Shown here one piece after another: positions 52,056 to 60,732 of a DNA stretch of 64,000 nucleotides. Source of the DNA: Dokdonella_A sp963758365 (GTDB taxonomy: Bacteria > Pseudomonadota > Gammaproteobacteria > Xanthomonadales > Rhodanobacteraceae); the NCBI GenBank assembly GCA_963758365.1, contig CAVWVB010000001.1, forward strand, positions 2,976,001 through 3,040,000, in the 5' to 3' direction. The first letter of the stretch is position 1, and every line of letters begins with the position of its first letter. The translations under genes were made by a program, and so were the position numbers. The notes beneath the pieces are model-generated. The model saw only the letters and a program-made list of their open reading frames with translations. It searched no databases and was not told the DNA's origin.

Positions 52056-52748
52056 GTGGCCACAACGACCGACTTCGTGGCGTTCTACAAGCATCTTGGC
52101 GTGTCCCCGGACTGCAGCCTGGATGACCTGAAACGCGCCTATCGACGCCGCATTTCGGCGTTGCATCCGGATCGCCTCCCGGAGACCACGCGCGACAAGC
52201 TCGATGCGTCGCGCCTGCAGGACCTGACTATTTCCTACAACGCGGTGCTGTCGTTCCATCGTCGTTTCGGTCGCTTGCCTGGCACGCCGGCGCGTGCGGC
52301 TCGACCGCGCGAGGAGCTTGCCGTCCCTGCTTCTACGACCGTGAGCCCGGAGCTCGGCTTGCGGCCTTCACGTCTGCGTCGCGGCCTGCTCGCAATCGCG
52401 TTGCTGGCCCTGCTCGCATGGCTGCTTTCGGGCGTCGAGACCCAGGTCGACGACGGCGCTGGCTTCGAGGGCGACGCCACGGCGAACGGGTCTGCACCCG
52501 GGCAACGCGTCATGTACGCGCCGCAACAATCGACACGGCTTGGCGTTGGCATGGACAAGGCAACGACGACGCGAATCCAGGGGCGGCCCGTGACAGCCGG
52601 TTCCCTGCACTGGGACTACGGTCCGTCGTGGATCGACTTCGACCGCAACGGCACCATCATCGACTGGTACAGCTCCCCGTTGCGGCCGTTGAAGGTGACC
52701 AGCCAACGCCCGCCGCCCACGCCCGCGGCGGACGACGATCCGGACTGA
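52056..52748 (+). CDS. DnaJ-domain protein with one membrane helix
   Basis: The 230-residue protein has an N-terminal J domain (about 8-70) with the HPD motif at 37-39, which calls on Hsp70. A transmembrane helix lies at about 110-126, and a C-terminal part of about 100 residues contains WDYGPSWIDFDRNG. The topology puts the J domain in the cytoplasm and the tail in the periplasm. J proteins of this form may help fold or assemble membrane machines; a role for the EPS complex is only inferred from place. The GTG at 52056 follows GGGGGA. It diverges from the deacetylase gene across a 290-base gap in which I see no clear feature. Confidence 0.75.
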   Translation: MATTTDFVAFYKHLGVSPDCSLDDLKRAYRRRISALHPDRLPETTRDKLDASRLQDLTISYNAVLSFHRRFGRLPGTPARAARPREELAVPASTTVSPELGLRPSRLRRGLLAIALLALLAWLLSGVETQVDDGAGFEGDATANGSAPGQRVMYAPQQSTRLGVGMDKATTTRIQGRPVTAGSLHWDYGPSWIDFDRNGTIIDWYSSPLRPLKVTSQRPPPTPAADDDPD

Positions 52749-52775
52749 TCGGGCGAGGCGGGATTCCGGCAATGC

Positions 52776-54176
52776 TCAGCGCGCACCGCGCCCGAACAGC
52801 ACGACCTCGACGGTCTGCACGAGAATCATCATGTCGAGCAGGACAGTCTGGTTCTTGACGTAGAACAGGTCGTACTTGAGTTTCTCGATCGCGTCCTCTT
52901 CCGAGGCTCCGTAGGGGTAGTTGAGCTGAGCCCAGCCGGTCAGGCCGGGTTTCACACAGTGACGCATCCGGTAGTAACGGATCTTCTGCGCCAGTTGCTC
53001 GACGAAAGCCGGACGTTCCGGGCGCGGACCGATGAAACTCATGTCGCCGCGCAGCACATTCCACAACTGCGGCAGCTCGTCGAGCCGGGCCTTGCGGATG
53101 AAGCGGCCGACGCGCGTGACCCGGTCGTCGTCCTTGGCGGCCCAGCGCGCGACGCCATCCTGCTCGGCATCGATGCGCATGCTGCGAAACTTGATCAGAC
53201 GGAACGCGCGACCGCGTTCGCCGATCCGCTCCTGACGATAGAGCACCGGCATGCCCGCGCTCGATTCGAGGCGGATCGCGAGCGCGGTCAGCAGCATCAA
53301 TGGCCAGGCCAGCGCGAGCACGATGGCCGCCGACGTCACGTCGAATGCGCGCTTGGTCAGACGCCGCAACGGCGTGGTATCGAACCCGCCGGAAAACAGC
53401 AGCCACGACGGATCGGTCAACGACAGTTGCACACGACCCGATTCGCGCTCGACGAACGAACTCAGTGGCGTGATCACGACGCCGGCCTGCTTGCACTCGA
53501 GCAATTCGTCCATCGGCAGCTTGCCGCGCCGGTCGTCCGGCCCGATCACGATCTCATTGATCTGCATCTGCATTGCGAGCGTGGCCAGATTCGCGGTCAC
53601 GCCGACCAGGTCTTCCGTGGGCACCGCGACCGACTCGCCTTCCATTGGCAGGAAGCCGACCAGCTTGAAGTTGCGCCGGTCGACGCGGCGGCGCATGCGC
53701 TGGGCGATCAATGCCGCACGGCGTCCACTGCCGAGCACGAGCACGCGACGCTTGAGCGTTTCGGCATCGATCAGGCGCATGAAGATCGCGCGAAATCCCG
53801 CGATCAGCGGAAACGCGATCAGCAGCGCCATGCCGAGCACGCCGCGACCCACATCGGACCTCGGCACCATGTAATAGAGCAGCGCGACCGCAATCCAGCC
53901 GAATGCGAACGCGATCGCCTGGCGCGCAAGCAGCCCGGGCCAGCTTTCGCGCATGCGCGGCTGGTAGAGCCCGAGTGCCACCAGCGACGCGACCATGACC
54001 ACCCCGAAGGCCACTGCGCGCACGAAGAGGAAGTGCGTGTGCAGCTCGAGGTCCTCGGGCAGATTCCAGTAGCGCAGGAACGTGGCCAGCACCAGCGACG
54101 CCGCGAACAGGACCATCTCGCAGGTGCCGAGCACGACCCGCCAGCGCAACGACTGTTCGCGCAGCAAACGCAGCAT
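52776..54176 (-). CDS. Initiating sugar transferase (polyprenyl glycosylphosphotransferase)
   Basis: The 466-residue protein has four to five N-terminal helices, a CoA/NAD-like soluble region (KRRVLVLGSGRRAALIAQRM) and the C-terminal Bac_transf domain. That domain has KRAFDVTSAAIVLALAWPL, LIKFRSMR, RKARLDELPQLWNVLRGDMSFIGPRPERP and KPGLTGWAQLNY. It loads the first sugar phosphate on undecaprenyl phosphate and so starts EPS synthesis. It resembles the TIGR03013 exosortase-system group. It faces the DnaJ gene convergently, 28 bases apart. It marks the right end of the EPS locus. Confidence 0.93.
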   Translation of the reverse strand: MLRLLREQSLRWRVVLGTCEMVLFAASLVLATFLRYWNLPEDLELHTHFLFVRAVAFGVVMVASLVALGLYQPRMRESWPGLLARQAIAFAFGWIAVALLYYMVPRSDVGRGVLGMALLIAFPLIAGFRAIFMRLIDAETLKRRVLVLGSGRRAALIAQRMRRRVDRRNFKLVGFLPMEGESVAVPTEDLVGVTANLATLAMQMQINEIVIGPDDRRGKLPMDELLECKQAGVVITPLSSFVERESGRVQLSLTDPSWLLFSGGFDTTPLRRLTKRAFDVTSAAIVLALAWPLMLLTALAIRLESSAGMPVLYRQERIGERGRAFRLIKFRSMRIDAEQDGVARWAAKDDDRVTRVGRFIRKARLDELPQLWNVLRGDMSFIGPRPERPAFVEQLAQKIRYYRMRHCVKPGLTGWAQLNYPYGASEEDAIEKLKYDLFYVKNQTVLLDMMILVQTVEVVLFGRGAR

Positions 54177-54505
54177 TCAGGTCCCCGCGTCCGCACGCAG
54201 TGCGCCGACCCGCGCACACCGACTGAGGGCCGTATCCGACGCGGCGCCCCGGGTCCCGCTCACGATCGCCGACGCTCCGCGATCGACACGCGATCGCCGC
54301 CGCGCTTCGACTGTCCGCACCCCTTCGCGCATCCGCCCATCCTCCACCCGAAGTACGCCGAACCAGGCATCCGGGCAGCGTACCGGGTGCCACGGTTCGG
54401 TTTGCACTGCCGCGGCGGTCCGCAAGCGACTATCATCGTGGCAGCCGTCCATCGGCGTGGCAAGGTCGCCGACCTGCGCCCACCGTTCTTGCAGGGATAT
54501 TTCAC
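54177..54505. other. Divergent gap between sugar transferase and glmS
   Basis: The 329-base gap holds the promoters of the EPS sugar transferase (-) and of glmS (+). I see no clear promoter pair. The glmS start has GCAGGGA about nine bases upstream. No glmS ribozyme-like element is recognised, as expected outside Gram-positive bacteria. Confidence 0.45.
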
Positions 54506-56338
54506 ATGTGCGGAATTGTCGCCGCCGTCGCCCAGCGCGATATCGTGCCGGTCCTGATCACCGGCCTCAAGGCCCTCGAATACCGTGGTTACGATTCCGC
54601 CGGCATTTCCGTGCTCGATGGCGGCAGACTCGCACGCGTGCGCGCCGCGGGCAAGGTGCGGGAACTGGAGGCCTTGTACGAGGCGCAGCCGGTTGCCGGC
54701 GTCACCGGGATCGCGCACACACGCTGGGCCACGCACGGAGTGCCGAACACCGCGAACGCGCATCCGCACGTTTCCAGCGAGCGCGTGGCGGTCGTCCACA
54801 ACGGCATCATCGAGAACCATGTCGAGCTGCGTGACGAGCTCAAGGCACATGGCTACCGCTTCGACTCGGAGACCGACACCGAGGTCATCGCGCATCTGGT
54901 CGAACATGCGCTGGTGGGTGGCGCAGATCTGCGCGGCGCGGTGCTCGCAGCGACGCGGCGTCTTCACGGCGCCTATGCGATCGCGGTGATGAGCCGCGAT
55001 CAGCCGGGCCATGTCGTCGGTGCACGTCGCGGCAGTCCGCTCGTGGCCGGCCTGGGCAACGGCGAGAACTTCCTCGGATCGGACGTGCAGGCGCTGATCC
55101 GCCAGACCAGCCAGTTCATCTATCTGGAGGAAGGCGACATCGCCGAGATCACCCTCGATGGGGTCGAGGTCTTCGACTCGGCAGGCGAACCGGTGCAGCG
55201 CACGGTCCGCACCAGCGAGCTTTCGGCGGACGCGGTCGAACGCGGCGAGTATCGCCACTACATGCTCAAGGAGATCTTCGAACAGCCGCGCGCGATCGCC
55301 GACACGCTCGAGGGCCGCCTGCACGACGGACGCATCCTGCCGAACATCTTCGGCGTGGATGCCGACCGCATGCTCGCGCAGGTCCGGCACGTGCAGATCG
55401 TCGCCTGCGGAACCAGCTTCCATGCCGGCCTCGTGGCCCGCTACTGGCTCGAGGGTCTGACCGGAATCCCGTGCAGCGTCGAGGTCGCGAGCGAATACCG
55501 CTACCGCAACGTCGTGGTCCAGGAAGGCACGCTGTTCCTCGCGGTCTCCCAGTCCGGCGAGACCGCGGACACTCTGGCGGCGCTGCGCGAAGGCGCGACC
55601 CGCGGCTACCTCGGATCGCTCGCGATCTGCAACGTTCCCGAGTCGAGCCTGGTGCGTGAATCCAGTCTCGTACTGATGACGCGCGCGGGTCCGGAGATCG
55701 GTGTCGCCTCGACCAAGGCGTTCACGACCCAGCTCGCCGCACTCGCGCTGCTCGTACTCGAACTCGCACGCCTGAACGGCATCGACGCGGATCGATACGC
55801 CGCGCTCGTGGCCGAGCTGGCGACCCTGCCGCGCAGGGTCAGCGAGGTACTTGCGCTCGAGCCGCAGATCGCCAAACTCGCCGAGCGCTTCGTGCCCAAG
55901 CACCACGCGCTGTTCCTCGGCCGCGGTGTGCATTACCCGGTCGCGCTCGAAGGTGCGCTCAAGCTCAAGGAGATCTCCTACATCCACGCCGAGGCCTATC
56001 CGGCCGGCGAACTCAAGCATGGCCCGCTTGCGCTCGTCGACGAGGACATGCCGGTGATCGCGGTCGCACCGAACAATCAGCTGCTGGAAAAGCTCACGTC
56101 CAATCTCGAGGAGGTGCGCGCGCGCGGCGGCGAGCTGTTCGTGTTCGCCGACGCCTCGGCGCGGTTTGCGCATGCCGGCGATCGTGGCGCGCTGATCAAG
56201 GTCGCCTCCGGCGGCAACCTGATTGCGCCGGCCGTTTTCACGGTGCCGCTGCAGATGCTCGCCTATCACGTCGCGCTGCTGCGCGGCACCGATGTCGACC
56301 AGCCGCGCAACCTCGCCAAATCGGTGACCGTGGAATAG
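54506..56338 (+). CDS. glmS: Glutamine-fructose-6-phosphate aminotransferase
   Basis: The 610-residue protein has normal family length. Met is followed by Cys2 (CGIVAAVA), the glutaminase nucleophile, with EYRGYDSAGI and HTRWATHG in the same domain. Two SIS isomerase domains follow with VACGTSFHA, AVSQSGETADTLAAL and a C-terminal end NLAKSVTVE. It makes glucosamine-6-phosphate, the entry to UDP-GlcNAc for cell wall and EPS. It diverges from the EPS sugar transferase and precedes the LOG gene by seven bases. Confidence 0.97.
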   Translation: MCGIVAAVAQRDIVPVLITGLKALEYRGYDSAGISVLDGGRLARVRAAGKVRELEALYEAQPVAGVTGIAHTRWATHGVPNTANAHPHVSSERVAVVHNGIIENHVELRDELKAHGYRFDSETDTEVIAHLVEHALVGGADLRGAVLAATRRLHGAYAIAVMSRDQPGHVVGARRGSPLVAGLGNGENFLGSDVQALIRQTSQFIYLEEGDIAEITLDGVEVFDSAGEPVQRTVRTSELSADAVERGEYRHYMLKEIFEQPRAIADTLEGRLHDGRILPNIFGVDADRMLAQVRHVQIVACGTSFHAGLVARYWLEGLTGIPCSVEVASEYRYRNVVVQEGTLFLAVSQSGETADTLAALREGATRGYLGSLAICNVPESSLVRESSLVLMTRAGPEIGVASTKAFTTQLAALALLVLELARLNGIDADRYAALVAELATLPRRVSEVLALEPQIAKLAERFVPKHHALFLGRGVHYPVALEGALKLKEISYIHAEAYPAGELKHGPLALVDEDMPVIAVAPNNQLLEKLTSNLEEVRARGGELFVFADASARFAHAGDRGALIKVASGGNLIAPAVFTVPLQMLAYHVALLRGTDVDQPRNLAKSVTVE

Positions 56339-56345
56339 CCGCGGC

Positions 56346-56927
56346 ATGCGCATCTGCGTCTACTGCGCATCGAGCGAGCACTGCCCGCGCGTCTACCACG
56401 ACGCGGCTTCGACGCTCGGACGCGTGCTCGCCGAGTCCGCCTGCACGATCGTCTACGGCGGCGGCGGGGCAGGCCTGATGGGTTCGCTCGCGAACGGCGC
56501 ACTTGCTGCCGGCGGTGAGGTGATCGGCATCATTCCGCGCTTCATGACCGAGGTCGAGTGGCAGCACCCGGGGCTGGCCAATCTCGAAGTCGTCGAGGAC
56601 ATGCGCGAGCGCAAGCACCGCCTGCTGACCGGCTCCGATGCAGTCGTCGCGCTGCCGGGCGGTTGCGGCACACTCGAGGAACTGTTCGAGGCAATGACCC
56701 TGAAGCGCCTCGCGCTGTACTTCAATCCGATCGTGCTGCTCAACACGCAGGCCTTCTATGCGCCACTCGAGCGCTTTCTCGAGCAGACCATCGAACAGCG
56801 CTTCATGAATCCGCAGCACCGCCGCTTGTGGTCGATGGTCGACCGGCCCGAGGACGTGTTGCCCGCGATCCGCAATGCGCCGCGCTGGACCACGGACGCG
56901 CGCAGCTACGCGGCGGTCGCCGAGTAG
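56346..56927 (+). CDS. LOG-family protein (TIGR00730)
   Basis: The 193-residue protein has the LOG motifs: RICVYCASS at the start, VYGGGGAGLMG, MRERKHRL and PGGCGTLEELFE. Members cleave the ribose-5-phosphate from cytokinin-type or purine monophosphates; some are annotated wrongly as lysine decarboxylases. Length and all catalytic residues look normal. It starts seven bases after glmS and probably shares its transcript. Confidence 0.92.
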   Translation: MRICVYCASSEHCPRVYHDAASTLGRVLAESACTIVYGGGGAGLMGSLANGALAAGGEVIGIIPRFMTEVEWQHPGLANLEVVEDMRERKHRLLTGSDAVVALPGGCGTLEELFEAMTLKRLALYFNPIVLLNTQAFYAPLERFLEQTIEQRFMNPQHRRLWSMVDRPEDVLPAIRNAPRWTTDARSYAAVAE

Positions 56928-57028
56928 CATCGCGCGGGCCTTCGGCCAGACCCGCAAGCTCACCGGTTGCAGGGATCCGCTGCGCCGGCGCCGCCCATGC
57001 TGCGCGCCGTCCGGCACCTGCGGATCGA

Positions 57029-57457
57029 TCAGTCGGCGCGACCGAGGTCGTGATCACGGTCGGCCGGCACTTCGTCCCCGTCCGTGTCAGCGTCGTCGAA
57101 CAGGCCCGGAGATGCCGCGGCGTCATCGGCGAGCGTGTCGGTCACCGAGGTCTCGCTCGCGGCCTTCTGCTTCTCCCAGCGCGTGCGGATCGGATTGGCC
57201 GACTCGGCGCACTCGAGCGCATGGATCAATTCCTGCTTCTGGTCGTCCGGCAGATCGGCCCAATGGCAATCGGCGAGCGCACCGGCCATCGAGTACAGCA
57301 GATTGAGGCTGGGGCGGAATCCGGCGCGCTTGACCTTGAGAAACGCATCGACCGGACCGACGCGGGCCAGGTCCTCGGTCGTGCGCACTCCGACCTGGCG
57401 CAGCCAGGCCGCGGATTTCGGACCGACATTGCGGATCTTGACATCACGCGAACTCAT
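57029..57457 (-). CDS. TfoX C-terminal-domain protein
   Basis: The 142-residue protein has a TfoX_C domain at about 5-85 (IRNVGPKSAAWLRQVGVRTTEDLARVGPVDAFLKVK, then NLLYSMAGALADCHWADL). An acidic tail of about 50 residues follows (DDADTDGDE). The TfoX N-domain is absent. Such helix-hairpin-helix-like domains bind DNA or proteins; the role is unknown. The ATG at 57457 follows GGAGG by seven bases, which decides the start against a longer frame. It lies 40 bases after the msrC gene on the same strand, so it is likely co-transcribed. Confidence 0.85.
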   Translation of the reverse strand: MSSRDVKIRNVGPKSAAWLRQVGVRTTEDLARVGPVDAFLKVKRAGFRPSLNLLYSMAGALADCHWADLPDDQKQELIHALECAESANPIRTRWEKQKAASETSVTDTLADDAAASPGLFDDADTDGDEVPADRDHDLGRAD

Positions 57458-57497
57458 GCGGTTGCCTCCGGTTCGTGCGGATACGGGCCGGAGCGGG

Positions 57498-57989
57498 TCA
57501 TCGCAGCGCCGCGACCAGCAGTCCGCAAAGGCGTTCCATGCCGTCGCGGTCGTCCTCATCGAAGCGCGCGATCAACGGACTGTCCACGTCCCAAACGCCG
57601 ATCAGGCGCGCAGCGGTGTCGAACAACGGCACCACGATCTCGGACCGTGACGCGCTGTCGCAGGCGATATGTCCTTCGAACGCGTTGACATCGCGCACGA
57701 TCTGCGTGCGACGCGCGATCGCGGCGGTACCGCAGACGCCCTTGCCGAGCGGGATGCGCACGCAGGCCGGCCGGCCCTGGAACGGCCCGACCACGAGTTC
57801 GGTACCGTCGAAAAGATAGACGCCACACCAGTTGATGTCGGGCAGCGAGTACCACACGAGCGCGGCCAGATTCGCGGCGTTCGCGACGAGATTGCGCTCG
57901 CCCTGCAGCAGGCCCTGCGCCTGACGCGCGACTTCGGCGTAAAGCTCCGCCTTGCTCGAGGCTTCGATCGGGGCGCTGACGAACATCAT
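57498..57989 (-). CDS. msrC: Free methionine-(R)-sulfoxide reductase (GAF domain)
   Basis: The 163-residue protein is a single GAF domain with three cysteines at 76, 86 and 110. Their spacing (10 and 24) is the same as in E. coli fRMsr (84, 94, 118). Signatures NWCGVYLF, GKGVCGTAA, HIACDSASRSEIVVPL and VWDVDSP are present. It reduces free methionine-R-sulfoxide and so repairs oxidised methionine in the cytoplasm. It diverges from the bioD region. Confidence 0.94.
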   Translation of the reverse strand: MMFVSAPIEASSKAELYAEVARQAQGLLQGERNLVANAANLAALVWYSLPDINWCGVYLFDGTELVVGPFQGRPACVRIPLGKGVCGTAAIARRTQIVRDVNAFEGHIACDSASRSEIVVPLFDTAARLIGVWDVDSPLIARFDEDDRDGMERLCGLLVAALR

Positions 57990-58084
57990 GACCTGCAGTG
58001 CGGTGTGGACGTTTCCCCATTGTAACGCCCACCCGATCGCGCCGGCGCTGGCATACTGCGACGCCGATCATCAGGAAATCACGG

Positions 58085-58217
58085 CATGTCCCGCCTCCAG
58101 CGTACGCACAGCTGCGATTCTCGTGTGCGTGACCGCGAAAATACGCGCGTCGAGGCATGCACCGATGCGGCAGCGGAATTCGCGGCGATCCTGACCGGAC
58201 CGATGGCCGCAGCCTGA
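58085..58217 (+). CDS. Possible small protein upstream of bioD
   Basis: A 43-residue reading frame starts at ATG 58085 with AGGA about ten bases before it and ends two bases before the bioD start. The product begins MSRLQRTHSCDSRVRDRE and ends EFAAILTGPMAAA. It has no known domain. Close spacing to bioD could mean translational coupling. It may also be chance in GC-rich DNA. Confidence 0.25.
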
Positions 58218-58219
58218 CG

Positions 58220-58894
58220 ATGCGCGGCCTGTTCGTCACCGGCACCGACACCGGCATCGGCAAGACGACCGCAAGCTGCGCGTTGCTCGCGGCGTTGCGG
58301 ATGCGGGGTCTGCGAGCCGTCGGCATGAAACCGGTCGCGAGCGGTTGCCGCAGCACGGCCGACGGACTTCGCAGCGACGACGCCGAGGCGCTGATCGCGG
58401 TCAGCGATCCGGTTCCCGCGTATGCCGACTGCAACCCGCTTGCGTTCGCCGAGCCGGTTGCACCGCATCTGGCTGCGAGCTTGTGTGGACAGGAGATCAC
58501 TCTCGACCCGCTGCGCGGCGCCTATGCGCGGCTCGCCGACCTCGGCGACCGGGTCGTCGTCGAAGGGGTCGGTGGCTGGCAAGTGCCGTTCTCCGCATCC
58601 CTGATGCAGGCGCACCTGGTGCGCGCCCTGGATCTGCCGGTGATCCTCGTGGTCGGCCTGCGCCTGGGTTGCCTCAATCATGCGCTGCTCAGCGTGCGCG
58701 CGATCGCCGACGACGGCTGCCCGCTCGTGGGCTGGATCGCGAACCGGATCGATCCGGACATGCGCTGCGTGCAGGCGAACCTGGAGACCTTGCGCGAGCG
58801 TATCGCTGCGCCGTTGCTCGGCGTGGTCGATCACGGCGCGGCGGCGGCGCCCGCGCGGGCCGCGCGTGTGCTCGAGGTGAGCGCGCTCGGATGA
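58220..58894 (+). CDS. bioD: Dethiobiotin synthetase
   Basis: The 224-residue protein has the P-loop GTDTGIGKTT at 7-16 and GMKPVASG with the substrate Lys. It also keeps DPVPAYADCNPLAFAEPVAPHLAA and VVEGVGGWQVPF. It makes the ureido ring of biotin from DAPA, CO2 and ATP. Other biotin genes are not in the window. The ATG at 58220 gives the family N-terminus; longer frames add unrelated residues. Its stop overlaps the next start (ATGA), so the membrane protein gene is coupled to it. Confidence 0.95.
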   Translation: MRGLFVTGTDTGIGKTTASCALLAALRMRGLRAVGMKPVASGCRSTADGLRSDDAEALIAVSDPVPAYADCNPLAFAEPVAPHLAASLCGQEITLDPLRGAYARLADLGDRVVVEGVGGWQVPFSASLMQAHLVRALDLPVILVVGLRLGCLNHALLSVRAIADDGCPLVGWIANRIDPDMRCVQANLETLRERIAAPLLGVVDHGAAAAPARAARVLEVSALG

Positions 58895-60252
58895 GCGATC
58901 CGCATGCGACCAGCCGATCGCGCGCCGCGCCGCGCTGGCTGCCGTGGCTGCTGGCCGGCGCGGGCCTCGCGTTCGACTGCGCGGCGTACTGGCCCGGCCA
59001 GATGTCGTTCGATTCCGCCTACGCGTGGTGGCAGGCGCGTGGTGGCGAGACCAGCAACATCGTGCCGCCGGCCTTCGTGCTGGTCTGGCGCGCCTGCCGG
59101 ATGATCGTCGATGGCCCCGCTGCGATGTTGGCACTGCACCTTGCACTGTTCTGGACCGGCCTGGGTCTGCTCACCCGCGCGCTGCGCACGGGCACGCTGG
59201 CAAGCGCCGCGGTCATCGGCGGCGTCGGTTTCGCTCCGGTCGTGCTGCTGCTGCGCGGTCAGGTCTGGACCGATGTTGCGCTGTTCGCGGCGCTGGTGCT
59301 CGCGGTCGGCCTGCTCGCCACCGCGCACCGCGAACGCGGCCGCCGTTTCCTGGTCTGTGCGTGGCTCGCACTGACCTATGCCGCGTTGCTGCGCCACAAC
59401 GCGCTGCCGGCAATCGTGCCGATGCTGGTCTGGCTCGGCACGCTCGTGGTGCGTGCCGGTCGCGACGAGCAGCCGCGAAGACTGCCGGCAGCGGTTGCGA
59501 CGATCGCCATGCTCGCCGTGGTCGCTGTCGCCGCACAGTCGCTGGACGCGGGCGTGCACCGTCGCGTACCGCTGTGGCCGTCGCTCGCCGAGTTCGACCT
59601 TGCCGCGGTGTCGATCGAGACCGGGCGCCTGCGTCTGCCCGACTTCATGACCGGTGCGGGTCTGGACATCGCCGATCTCGCGCAGGCGTTCCGTCCCTGG
59701 AGCAACACGCCGATGCTGCGCAACACGCGGGCAGGCCTGCGCGACCCGTTCGATCCACCGCTAAGCGCGGCCGAACTGGCAACCCTGCGCGGCGCCTGGC
59801 TGGCAGCGCTTGTCGACGAACCGCGCGCGTGGCTCGTTCATCGCTGGCGCCTGACCCGCGCGCTGTTCGGCACGCATGCGCCGGACTGGCCGCGCGAACT
59901 CGTCTACGTCGATGCAGAAACGCCGTATCGCGACAATCCACTCGTGGCCGCGAATACCGGCACGCTGCATGCGGCACTGATGCACGCGGCGGCCGCCTGC
60001 GCCGCGACGCCGGTCCTCGCCGCATGGCCGTATCTGGCACTCGGCCTGTTCGCCGCACCCTGGGCATGGCATCGCCGTCGCGACACCGCGGGCACCGTGG
60101 CCGTGGTCTGCCTGGCCAGCGCCTGGGTCTACGCGTTGCCCTTGACCGTGCTCGCTCCGTCGGCGGAATTGCGCTATCTCGGCTGGCCCTGCGTGGCGAG
60201 CCTGCTCGCGCTGGCCTGCGTCATGTTCACGCCGCGCGCGGATGCGCGCTGA
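58891..60252 (+). CDS. Polytopic membrane protein, GT-C-like, unknown function
   Basis: The 453-residue protein has about ten hydrophobic helices. The first loop carries AYWPGQMSFDSAYAWWQARGG, which recalls the acidic first loop of GT-C sugar transferases and of DUF6020-like proteins. LRGQVWTDVALFAALVLAVG and LRHNALPAIVPMLVWLG also fit that group. The function is not known; transfer of a lipid-linked sugar is possible. It starts in ATGA at the bioD stop, so the two are translated together. Confidence 0.65.
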   Translation: MSDPHATSRSRAAPRWLPWLLAGAGLAFDCAAYWPGQMSFDSAYAWWQARGGETSNIVPPAFVLVWRACRMIVDGPAAMLALHLALFWTGLGLLTRALRTGTLASAAVIGGVGFAPVVLLLRGQVWTDVALFAALVLAVGLLATAHRERGRRFLVCAWLALTYAALLRHNALPAIVPMLVWLGTLVVRAGRDEQPRRLPAAVATIAMLAVVAVAAQSLDAGVHRRVPLWPSLAEFDLAAVSIETGRLRLPDFMTGAGLDIADLAQAFRPWSNTPMLRNTRAGLRDPFDPPLSAAELATLRGAWLAALVDEPRAWLVHRWRLTRALFGTHAPDWPRELVYVDAETPYRDNPLVAANTGTLHAALMHAAAACAATPVLAAWPYLALGLFAAPWAWHRRRDTAGTVAVVCLASAWVYALPLTVLAPSAELRYLGWPCVASLLALACVMFTPRADAR

Positions 60253-60285
60253 TAAACTTCGCGCACCCTTTTCGAAAGGACTTCC

Positions 60286-60636
60286 ATGAGCACCCCGCAG
60301 CGCTATACGTTTTCGATCGACAATCTGCCCAAGGCACGCGGTGAATCCCACGAGCTGTCATTCCAGGGCGGCTCGCCGGAATCGTTCGCCGCGCTGCTGC
60401 AGCAGGCGCTGCGCGAACCCGTACTCTGGCAGCGCTGGCGCGCGATGCAGCCGGACCCCGACGCGATCGATCCCGCACTGGGCCGCAGCGATCCGGCGGC
60501 CACCGTCGAAGCGCACCAATCGGATGTTCACGTCAACGTCGAGGTCGTGACCACGCTGCCACATGCGATCATCAAGCATCGCATGACCCTGTTGATCGGC
60601 AAGCACTGGACCCTGCGCGATGTCAGCGCAGCCTGA
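60286..60636 (+). CDS. Small conserved hypothetical protein
   Basis: I do not recognise this 116-residue protein. It is soluble and of mixed composition, with no signal or membrane helix (YTFSIDNLPKARGE, LQQALREPVLWQRWRAMQPDPD, HIIKH-like end). AAGGA lies about seven bases before the ATG. It follows the membrane protein gene by 33 bases in the same direction. The start signal and even codon use suggest a real gene. Confidence 0.65.
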   Translation: MSTPQRYTFSIDNLPKARGESHELSFQGGSPESFAALLQQALREPVLWQRWRAMQPDPDAIDPALGRSDPAATVEAHQSDVHVNVEVVTTLPHAIIKHRMTLLIGKHWTLRDVSAA

Positions 60637-60732
60637 ACGCGCGCATCGCGGCTGACGGCGCCCGCGCAGGAGCGCCGCCGGGATTCGGCCCGACCGGGCC
60701 CTGGATCGTCCGCGATGCGGGAACCGCGTGAC

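Noticed and set aside
54260..56353. Minus-strand open frame of 697 codons opposite glmS
   Set aside because: GlmS is unmistakable on the plus strand.
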